A stretch of DNA of 64,000 bases. It comes from JAPORK01 sp026710285. GTDB lineage: Bacteria > Pseudomonadota > Gammaproteobacteria > Pseudomonadales > Endozoicomonadaceae. The position numbers and the translations under genes are program-made. Each line of letters begins with the position of its first letter. Position 1 is the first letter of the stretch. Below the pieces are notes generated by a model. That model saw only the letters and a list, made by a program, of their open reading frames with translations. It was not told where the DNA came from and did not search any database. Below, one piece after another: positions 45,779 through 55,200 of the stretch. Location: contig OZ241746.1 of the NCBI GenBank assembly GCA_965201045.1, forward strand, positions 3,968,001 to 4,032,000, in the 5' to 3' direction.

Positions 45779-48700
45779 TTATTTAACTGATAGAGGTATG
45801 TAAGCATCTCTGTCCTCAATCAAATCAGCTAATTTAAAAAATTCATTATAAAGCGTGTGTAATTGTGATATGTTACCATTTTTACTAACGCTAAGTACAC
45901 TCCAGAGGTTATCATGATTATCTATCTTGCTGATATAACTAAAATAATCATGTTGTTGTGAAGGTAATAGTATAAACTGTTGTGATTGACATATCGTTAA
46001 TAATTTAGTGTCTTTGTCAACAAGATGTAAACGGCTTCTGATCAGTGTCTGTTCCAGCTGACGTATTTTTGCCTGCGTTCTCTCTGTTATTTCAAGCATA
46101 TTATTTAAATCCAAATACGCTGCAATTTCTGATAAATCTTGCGGAGATCCTGTCATTCTTATACCCATAAAAATTAAAAATAATTTATCTGTTTGATTTT
46201 GAACGTTGATTCCGCTGTTAACTGTTGTATACCATAAGGAGAGGAACAGATTATCACTTTCTATATGTACCATATCCCCGGTTTCTCCTGTTTTCAGTGT
46301 AAATTTACCGGATTGGGATAAAGTATTAAAGGTAGTTTTATCCTCTTTAATATAATTAAGTGAAATTTCAAACACCGAGTCAGCATCGAAATTGCTTATT
46401 AATTCTTCTGTATCAGATGCAAAGTCACTCATTTCTTCCAGTGCAACAAATAATTTTGTTTCCGGAAAGAGTTTGCTTGCTCTTGAAAAAGCAGTAATGC
46501 CTAATGTTGAAATATCTGCTGCCATAGCTAACAGACCTGCACAGGTACTTGCAATATTTAAACCCCGGTTAGTAGGTATGGCAGCTGAAGTAATGGCAAG
46601 AGTTCCTGCGGATGCTGTTAAAGCTGCGCTGGTTGCAATAAGTGGTGTAATTCCTCCTGCAAAGCAGGCAGAGATCCCTATCGCTGTTGCACCCAACGCT
46701 GTCATTAATGCAACGCCGGTTATGTTAGCCCACTGCTTATGTAGCGTAACCAGTCCCAGTGTGCCAACATAACCAAGAATGTTCATTGTACTTCCTATCC
46801 ATCTGGGTAAATTACCGTTCGGATCCGTGTTCATTACCGGATTATTACTGCCAAAAGCATAGCCATCACCAGCAGGATCTTCACTGACAAAGTAGCGCTG
46901 ACCAGGATTATATGTACGGTGACCTGCTCCCAGGAATTGCCAGCCGGTAGCAGGATCAGTCTGTTCACCATTAAAACCTGCTAATGTTTGTTGATACCAT
47001 GGTAATGAGGATGTTGAATGTGTATGCCATACCATACCATAAGGACTATAAATATTATAATAACTCAATTTATAAGTGCCAGTTGTCGTTTTATCTAGCA
47101 CTCCGGTTATATCACCTTTATAATTTTTTTCATAATAATCCAGGATTGTACCATCAATGGCTTTTGCTGTTCCCAGATAACTGATGGTATGTGCCTTTTG
47201 TTGTAAATTACTGTCTATTTCACCTGATAATGTTTTTGCTACATAAATCAATGAACGTGTATTTCCAGAGGTAGTCTTTTCCTTCACTTCTCTACCACTT
47301 CCATCATAATAGTAGTCAGTTTGTCTTCCTTCCGGGCTGATAACCCGTGTAATTTGATTAAAAGCATTATAAGTCATATGATGTCCGGTGCTGTCAATCA
47401 ACATATTGCCAACTGTATCATAGATAAATTTGGACGTTTGTAGTGTTTGACCATTCCATGAAGTATTGATTTGTTGCAGGCGCAAAGGTGCCTGTTGACT
47501 ACCATAACCATAGTTTACAACCTTACTTAAAGTCTTTTTACCCTCAATATCCTGTAATACTTCTTTCGCCTGAGTCATCCGGTTTAAACTATTAAAAGAG
47601 TAGTATTGACTGGTAATTACAGGTGCCTGTTGCAAATTTGAATCACGTAAAGCGGTATCTCGTGGACACAGAGGTAAACCAGATGATCCGCTACAGGTCA
47701 TGGTAGTCAGGTTATTAAGTTCATCATACTGATAATGTAAACTTGCCTGCTGTTGATGATTATCTCCAGTACTATGCACCAGTGATACAATATTACCCAC
47801 TTTATCATAATCATACACCCATTCTGAAAGATGCTCACCGGCCAGGATATCATATACATCTTCAGTTTGATCATAATTATTATAATGGATATAGCGTACC
47901 ATATCGCTGCCGTATAAAGCTGCAGCTATCCTGGAAAAACCATCATAAAAAATAGTAGCTATATCTTCTATTACACTATTAGTATGTTGCTGATAACTGA
48001 CTTTAATTATCCGGTTCAGTTTGTCATAAAATGTCAGCCGCTTATTTCCTGAAAGGTCAGTTACATTAGCAATTCTTCTGTTTTGGTCATACTGCCAGTA
48101 AAAGTCATAATCAGGATAGCCATTTGCTCCGATATGATGTAGCTGTTGTGTTTTACTATCATCGCTGTAAGTCCAGGTCGTTATTCCGGTAATATCCTTC
48201 TTTTGTACGGGTAAAGCGGTAATCTGATTATAAGAAAGAGATGCTATCTGCTTTTTATCCAGTGTTTCATATGCAGGTAATCCAATACGATTATATTGCC
48301 AGGATATAATATGTCCTGCCGGTGTAATAATGGTTGCCACCTTACCATCAGGTGTATAAGTGTACGTGGTCTTTTTTCCATCTTCTCCTGCTTTCCAAAG
48401 CAGCTCTCCGGCAGCATTGTATTGTGATGAAGCCAACAAATATTGCGATAAAGATTGCTTATCTTTATTAGCAGGGATAGCCCATTTTTGTACAATTTGA
48501 CTGGACAGATTATAGATATTGTATATTTTATTACCGGCAGGATCGGTAATATAGGTCAAATGTCCCAGAGCATCATAATCTTTGGTGACTACTCTTCCCA
48601 TTGGGTCAACGGATCTGATGACTCTGCCAAGACCATCATAAACGACAGAGGATATTATTGTATCTGTCTGAGTATAATGAGTTTTACATAAAGTGCTGGC

Positions 48701-51310
48701 TGTGCTAGAGTCAGAAACCATAAAATTCGCAGGTAATAAGATTTGTTTGACTGGTTTGTCCAGCAGGTTACTGTAAGTGACAGCAATAACAGAAGAGCTT
48801 TTCTTATTATCATACCTGAAATTCACAGTACAACGATCAGAATCATCATATACTTTTACTACTGTTTCCTGATCGGGTAAATACTCACGAAGTACTCTGT
48901 CCATGTCGTCATAAGTAATAGTAGTCGTTATGTGTTGTGTATTTCCTGAATCATCTGTATAATAAGCTTTTTTAGCAATAACACGACCGTAATTGTCATA
49001 AGTTATACTCTTAACTGGTAACCATTTTCCGGGCTCCGCTGTTCCTAAGGCAGAGATAGCTTCTCTGAAAGAAATTAATGGTCGTCCTGCTCCATCAAAA
49101 AGTATTTTGTTCTGCAGACCGTTACCGGCAGTGATAATTAACTGAACCTGATATGGAGAAACTGTATACTGATAATGCTTACTCACTATAAAAGTCGTTC
49201 CCGATCTGGAATCGGTTTGTATTAATCGTCCTTGATGATCATAATGATAGCGAAGAATATTTTTATTTTCAGGATCTGCCACTTCAAGTATCTGGTTGGT
49301 GAACATGCTGGTAGTCACTGCCGGAGAACGTTTAAACTGATCAGTGCTGATTTTAACTGCAGTATAAGTGGTTTTAGTTGCTCTGTTTCTGCTTAAAATA
49401 TAGTGGTAATCTGTCGTTATGTTACTGAGTGTTTTATCAGATGATACTGAACCTGTCACTGTTGTTATTTCTAAAAGTCCATATTTAAAAATATCTGCTG
49501 TACTATAATACTTGCGTGTTGTAGTCATTTGTTGATTACCTGAATGTACTACTTTTTTTGTGAGTACCAGAATATATCCATTACCCTTCAGATTAGATTC
49601 TTTTTGATAATAATAATTTGTGGTTAAAGGAAGAATGGATGATTTTGATGGCTGATCTGCAGGCTTCATAATCACAGATTGTACCGGAGTGCTTAAAGAC
49701 CATCCGTCAGGTTCAGCAGGACAGGCAGTATTACCACTTGCCGGGCAATAGCTGGTTATTTGTTCGCGTCCGTAAGCATCTTTTGTACTAACCAGGCGTC
49801 CCTGAACATCATAGCTATTTTCCACTGTTTCCACCGCTGGCGGTCCTGAATTTTCTCCCCATGTTCTGGTTATCACTTTTAAAGGTAAGCTATAGGTGAC
49901 GGGTAAATCACTAAAACTGGTATATGCACAACCATTACTTTTATCGGTACGACAATAAAAATTATTCATGGCTGAAAGCAAATGTCCTGTGCGATTACTG
50001 ATAAGTTGTGCACTGATCAACAGATGATATTTGTTGTAAGTACGCAGCTGTGTTGTGATTTCATTATCCTGCATCGTTGTATAGGTATAACTCACAGGTG
50101 CTTCAAACAGTATATCCTGTGATGAACTGAGTAGTTTATTTAAACCAGAATTAAAGCCAAGGTAGTTATGTGCATTTGCTTTGCTCTGATCATAGCCGTA
50201 GCGGGTAACCATTTTTGGTTGGCTGGCACCAGGATCTGTGGACTCTCTGGTTACCACACACAAATGACGTTGATTACCATAAGGTAACGCAACAGCCATT
50301 GCACTGGTACAGTTATAGGTTATGCTCTTTTTTAAACCAGTAGGATAAATCACTTTGTTAAGTAAATGACCACGGTAATCCATATGGATAGTGGGTGATG
50401 CTTGTTGGTTTTCTTCAGGTAAAGTGATATTTCTGAGTTCATTGTTGCAATGATTGAGCATGATGTAAACCGGTTTTCCCTCAGTACCATAGCTGGTCAC
50501 TGTGATAAAACTTTCTTTCCTGGTTAAAATAATTTTGTTTCCCAGATCATCACGAATGGCACTTAACCAATGGGTTCCAGCAACATAATCAAAAGTAACA
50601 CCACGTCCGTCTTGCTGTTCTAATCGGGTTTCAAAACCATCATGGTTGAGTATCTCGCGAAGACCATTGGTGTAGGTTATGGTAAAATATTTATTTTTAC
50701 TTCCATCTATCTGAATATCATGTAACTTGTGATAACGAGGTCTCCAGATACTATTTGGCATCATCTCTAAATTGAATGTTTGCCCCTGAGAAGTGGACAG
50801 CTGATTATTGATCGGATTAAAATGGGTCAGATTCCAGCTCCAGCCCACTCCAAGTTGATCAGGATCAGCTCTGCTGTTACTGTTGTAACTGACTTGCAGA
50901 TTAATATTGGGTCCACGATCCAGATTGCTGATCATGCTGCCTACTTTTATATAAGCGGTTAGTGTGCCAGTGCGGGGATCCACTGCTGTTCCCCAGTTTT
51001 TTTTAAAATTAAAAGCATTGGACCAGGGAGATGAACCATAACCACTGACTTGTGTTGTGGTTAATTCAGGTTTTTTAATAGTATTTTTTGACTGTAACAG
51101 TGTCTTATTATTTTTCTGTTCATTGATTAAGTGAAATTTTTTAATTGTCGTGTTGGATTGTTTATATTTGAAGGGCACGTCCTGAAAAGAGGAAGGTAAT
51201 GCTTTACAAATCAGCTCGTAACAAAAAGATAAAAATAGTAAATAAAAACAGATAACTGTTTTTTTTAAAAAATTAATTTTAAATATTTTTAGTGTCGAAG
51301 TGATATACAT
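45779..51310 (-). CDS. RHS/YD-repeat secreted protein 3
   Basis: An 1843-residue RHS protein, closest to RHS 4 throughout the head, repeats and core. The leader is KKTVICFYLLFLSFCYELICK and the head begins SSPWSNAFNFKKNWGTAVDP. YD repeats run to the core near 1450-1500 (GAGHRTYNPGQRYFVSEDP, FGSNNPVMNTDPNGN). The hydrophobic section is followed by a tip in which WYTTVNSGINVQNQTDKLFL, AAYLDLNNM and ILLPSQQHDYFSYISK align with RHS 4 despite strong divergence. A section coding for part of the region just upstream of the core is identical in DNA to RHS 4 (46984-47184). No immunity gene follows. Confidence 0.9.
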   Translation of the reverse strand: MYITSTLKIFKINFLKKTVICFYLLFLSFCYELICKALPSSFQDVPFKYKQSNTTIKKFHLINEQKNNKTLLQSKNTIKKPELTTTQVSGYGSSPWSNAFNFKKNWGTAVDPRTGTLTAYIKVGSMISNLDRGPNINLQVSYNSNSRADPDQLGVGWSWNLTHFNPINNQLSTSQGQTFNLEMMPNSIWRPRYHKLHDIQIDGSKNKYFTITYTNGLREILNHDGFETRLEQQDGRGVTFDYVAGTHWLSAIRDDLGNKIILTRKESFITVTSYGTEGKPVYIMLNHCNNELRNITLPEENQQASPTIHMDYRGHLLNKVIYPTGLKKSITYNCTSAMAVALPYGNQRHLCVVTRESTDPGASQPKMVTRYGYDQSKANAHNYLGFNSGLNKLLSSSQDILFEAPVSYTYTTMQDNEITTQLRTYNKYHLLISAQLISNRTGHLLSAMNNFYCRTDKSNGCAYTSFSDLPVTYSLPLKVITRTWGENSGPPAVETVENSYDVQGRLVSTKDAYGREQITSYCPASGNTACPAEPDGWSLSTPVQSVIMKPADQPSKSSILPLTTNYYYQKESNLKGNGYILVLTKKVVHSGNQQMTTTRKYYSTADIFKYGLLEITTVTGSVSSDKTLSNITTDYHYILSRNRATKTTYTAVKISTDQFKRSPAVTTSMFTNQILEVADPENKNILRYHYDHQGRLIQTDSRSGTTFIVSKHYQYTVSPYQVQLIITAGNGLQNKILFDGAGRPLISFREAISALGTAEPGKWLPVKSITYDNYGRVIAKKAYYTDDSGNTQHITTTITYDDMDRVLREYLPDQETVVKVYDDSDRCTVNFRYDNKKSSSVIAVTYSNLLDKPVKQILLPANFMVSDSSTASTLCKTHYTQTDTIISSVVYDGLGRVIRSVDPMGRVVTKDYDALGHLTYITDPAGNKIYNIYNLSSQIVQKWAIPANKDKQSLSQYLLASSQYNAAGELLWKAGEDGKKTTYTYTPDGKVATIITPAGHIISWQYNRIGLPAYETLDKKQIASLSYNQITALPVQKKDITGITTWTYSDDSKTQQLHHIGANGYPDYDFYWQYDQNRRIANVTDLSGNKRLTFYDKLNRIIKVSYQQHTNSVIEDIATIFYDGFSRIAAALYGSDMVRYIHYNNYDQTEDVYDILAGEHLSEWVYDYDKVGNIVSLVHSTGDNHQQQASLHYQYDELNNLTTMTCSGSSGLPLCPRDTALRDSNLQQAPVITSQYYSFNSLNRMTQAKEVLQDIEGKKTLSKVVNYGYGSQQAPLRLQQINTSWNGQTLQTSKFIYDTVGNMLIDSTGHHMTYNAFNQITRVISPEGRQTDYYYDGSGREVKEKTTSGNTRSLIYVAKTLSGEIDSNLQQKAHTISYLGTAKAIDGTILDYYEKNYKGDITGVLDKTTTGTYKLSYYNIYSPYGMVWHTHSTSSLPWYQQTLAGFNGEQTDPATGWQFLGAGHRTYNPGQRYFVSEDPAGDGYAFGSNNPVMNTDPNGNLPRWIGSTMNILGYVGTLGLVTLHKQWANITGVALMTALGATAIGISACFAGGITPLIATSAALTASAGTLAITSAAIPTNRGLNIASTCAGLLAMAADISTLGITAFSRASKLFPETKLFVALEEMSDFASDTEELISNFDADSVFEISLNYIKEDKTTFNTLSQSGKFTLKTGETGDMVHIESDNLFLSLWYTTVNSGINVQNQTDKLFLIFMGIRMTGSPQDLSEIAAYLDLNNMLEITERTQAKIRQLEQTLIRSRLHLVDKDTKLLTICQSQQFILLPSQQHDYFSYISKIDNHDNLWSVLSVSKNGNISQLHTLYNEFFKLADLIEDRDAYIPLSVK

Positions 51311-51408
51311 GTTTAATATACTCTTAAGAAGGAATAAAGAAGAGACTTAACAATGACAAATAAATTATCTATTACGAATTTTTTAAATTGTTAGTGCTTT
51401 TAATTATA

Positions 51409-51896
51409 GGAACGTGCACGAAATAATTTGTACAATCCTAATCTATCCATAAAATGACAATGGTTTTTCTGGCTTCAACTCCGCTTAGCCAAAGCAAACC
51501 CGTTGCCTGAACCTATCTCTTAGTCACATTTTTTAAGCCCCAATTCTTACCCTGAAAATTTTATATCCTGCTAAATACACCAGCTTTTACTGAGTCTGCC
51601 GTTATTTCGTTATTTCCCGTTTTCCTCCGAAGTCATTCCCGTGGAGGCAGGAATCCATTAACAGCAATCATTACCAAAAATATAACTTCCCTGTTACGGG
51701 ATTCCGGCAATCCCTGCCGGAATGACAAGGTTATTTCAGCATCAGCAGTTTAAAAGCAAGGATTTTTATTATTCAGCCAAAAACTCCGAACCAGAATTTG
51801 TGTATAAAAGACAGCGCCTGAACGGAGTCGAGGGCAAACTGCCATACAAAACCATGACTATTCCTGAACTTGTCTAAATTATTTTGTGCGCATTCC
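51409..51896. mobile_element. MITE-B copy, interrupted by MITE-A
   Basis: The left end GGAACGTGCACGAAATAATTT and the right end read on the other strand, GGAATGCGCACAAAATAATTT, form imperfect terminal inverted repeats. Removing the 302-base MITE-A insert leaves about 186 bases, matching the uninterrupted copy at 61570-61761 in length and order: GTACAA, a GGTTTTT/AACCATTG part, the CTCCGC palindrome, and GACAA. Confidence 0.8.
51513..51814. mobile_element. MITE-A copy 3, complete, with target duplication
   Basis: A 302-base element starting CTATCTCTTAGTCACATT and ending TGTGTATAAAAGACAG. The nine bases before it, TGCCTGAAC (51504-51512), and the nine after it, CGCCTGAAC (51815-51823), agree at eight positions: a nine-base target duplication of IS50 size. 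It lies inside MITE-B, so it inserted later. Confidence 0.88.
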
Positions 51897-52205
51897 ATAT
51901 GGACAGACCAATTGTATGCTATTGTTCAATCAGGTAATTCAAAAAAAATAATTTTCATAAAAGAGGTTATATAATCATTCGACCTGTTAATACTAAACTC
52001 ACTTTATCATAGTGTATTATTATTAAATAATTATATGAAATTAAAGCCGGGTGTTTTGAAGTTAAATGAATATATACAAAGAAACTATTTTATGTTTTAA
52101 AAGGAAATATTGAGATAATCCTGATATTACAATCTTCATTATAGTCTCTTATTTGCAAGATAAAAAAACAATAAACTGTATTCGTTTTTATAAGTTTTAC
52201 GTTTT

Positions 52206-55200
52206 TTATAAATAAAAATATCCATCCCTGTTGTTAGTCAAATCAACAATATTATTTGAGCTGTAAAATTCGTCCACTTTATTACCATTTTCGTCCAAGC
52301 TAATGACATACCAACGTCCTGCTCTCAATGTCTTATGGATAAAAGTAAAGTACTGATAATGTTCTGAAGGTAATAGCGTGAATCCAATTGTCCTTGAGTT
52401 ATAATACACATTTGAAATAAACTCATTGATGGGTCTTAAATTATTGTAAACTATGCATTGATCCATACGGTTTATGTCGTTTTGTATGCCTGCTGTTAAT
52501 ACATATCGATTTTTTAAGTCTATATAATGTGCAAGCTCTGCTAAATCCATTGCATATAAGTTTCTGACTCTTAAATTCACAAAGATTAGAAATAACTCTT
52601 TCAGATGATTTTTTATATTTAATCCACTATTGACTATCTTGTACCATGCAGTGATAAATTCATTACTATCACTTATTGACAGTCTGTTGATTCCCGCTTT
52701 TTGTTGTATAAAATCACTAAGTGCTTCAGATAGAATATCGAAAGTACTCCTATTTTGTGCCGTTTCATTAACTGAAATTTCAGCGCTACTCATGGCACCG
52801 GTATAGTTAAATTTTACTGCATCTATACTATATGTAGGTTCTCTGATTGCTTCCATTGCATCTATGGTATCCAATGCTTTCACTTCTGAAAAAAGTTTGC
52901 TCGTTCTTGAAAGAGCAGTAATACCTGCTGTCGAAATATCTGCTGCCATAGCTAAAAGACCTGCGCAGGTACTTGCAATATTTAAACCCCGATTAGCAGG
53001 TATTGCAGCTGAAGTAATAGCAAGAGTACCTGCGGATGCTGTTAAAGCTACGCTGGTTGCAATAAGCGGTGTGATTCCTCCTGCAAAGCAGGCAGAGATC
53101 CCTAAAGCACTTGCACCAAGCGCTGTCATTAATGCAATGCTGGTAATATTAGCCCACTGCTTATGCAGTGCAACCAGTCCCAGTGTGCCAGCATAACTGA
53201 GAATATGCATAGCACTGCCTATCCATTTAGGTAAATTACCGTCCGGATCCGTGTTCATCACCGGGTTGTTACTGCCAAAAGCATAGCCATCACCAGCCGG
53301 ATCTTCACTGACAAAATAGCGCTGACCAGGATTATAGGTTCGGTGACCTGCTCCCAGGAATTGCCATCCGGTAGAAGGATCCGTCTGTTCGCCATTAAAA
53401 CCTGCTAATGTTTGTTGATACCATGGTAATGAGGATGTTGAATGTGTATGCCATACCATACCATAAGGACTATAAATATTATAATAACTCAATTTATAAG
53501 TGCCAGTTGTCGTTTTATCTAGCACTCCGGTTATATCACCTTTATAATTTTTTTCATAATAATCCTGGATTGTACCATCAATGGCTTTTGCTGTTCCCAG
53601 ATAACTGATGGTATGTGTCTCCTGGTGTGAATTGCTGATTATTTCACCCGATAATGTTTTGGCTACATAAATCAGTGTACGTACATTGCCGGAGGTCGTC
53701 TTTTCTTTTACTTCTCTGCTATTTCCATCATAATCATAGTGAGTTTGTTTTCCTTCCGGGCTGATAACCTGGGTAATTTGATTAAAAGCATTATAAGTCA
53801 TATGATGTCCAGTACTATCGATCAGCATATTGCCAACCGTATCATAGATAAATTTATCGATTTGTAATATTTGACCATTCCATGCAGTACTTATTTGTTG
53901 CAAACGTAATGGTGCCTGTTGGTCACCATAACCATAGTTTACAACCTTGCTTAAAGTCTCTTTACCTTGTGAATCCTGTAATGCTTCTTTTACCTGTTTC
54001 ATCCGGTTTAAATGATTAAAAAAATAGTGTTGGCTGGTAATGATGGGAGCCTGTTGCAAATTTGAATCACGTAAAGCGGTATCTCGTGGACACAGAGGTA
54101 AACCAGATGATCCACTACAAGTCATGGTAGTCAGGTTATTAAGTTCATCATATTGATAGTGTAAAGTTGCCTGTTGTTGATGATTCTCTCCGGTACTGTG
54201 CATCAGTGATATAATATTACCTGCTTTATCATAATCGTACTTCCATTCTGACAGATGCTTTCTAACCAGCAGATCATCTACATTTTTAGTTTGACCATAG
54301 TTGTTATAATGGATATAGCGTGCCATATTGCTACCGTATACAGCTGCAACGATCCTGGAAAAACTATCATAAGTAATCTTAGATATGTCTTCTATTGCAC
54401 CATTAGTATGTTGCTGATAACTGATTTTAACTATCCTGTTTAGTTTGTCATACAATGTCAGCCGCTTATTTCCTAAAAGATCAGTTACACTAATAATTCT
54501 TCTGTTACGATCATACTGCCAGTGAAAATAGTAATCCGGATAACCATTTGCTCCTATATGGCGCAATTGTTGTGTTTTATTATCATCACTGTAAGTCCAA
54601 GTTGTTATTCCGGTTATATCAGTTTTGGTTGTGAGTAATGCTGTAATTGGATCGTAAGAAAGATGGACTATCGGCTTTGTATCCAGTGTTTCACTCACAG
54701 GCAATCCAATAAGATTATATTGCCATGATATGATATGTCCTGCCGGTGTAGTAATGGTTTTTATCTCACCATTAAGTGTATAAGTGTACATAGTCTTTTT
54801 TTTATCTTCCCCTGCTTTCCACAATAACTCTCCCGCAGCATTATATTGTGCTGAAGCCAATAAATATTGTGGTAAAGATTGCTTATCTTCATTCGCAGGA
54901 ATAGTCCATTGTTGTACAAGCTGACCGACCAGGTTATAAATATTGTGTATTTTATCACCTGCAGGGTCGGTAATATAGATCACATGTCCCAGTGCATCAT
55001 AATCTTTAGTGACTATTCTTCCCATTGGATCAACAGACTTAATGACTCTGCCAAGACCATCATAAACGACGGAAGATGTTATTATATTTGGCTGAGTATA
55101 GTTGGTTTTACACAAAGTGCTGGCGGTACCAAAGTGAGAAGTGACAAAATTAGCAGGTAATAAGATTTGTTTGACTGGTTTGTCCAATAGATTATTATAG

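Larger units (their letters stand above)
51311..52205. other. Spacer between RHS 3 and RHS 4 with nested repeats
   Basis: It holds MITE-B interrupted by MITE-A (listed separately), then about 300 bases of AT-rich sequence up to the RHS 4 stop. There is no open frame of credible coding character, hence no immunity gene for RHS 4. Confidence 0.6.
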
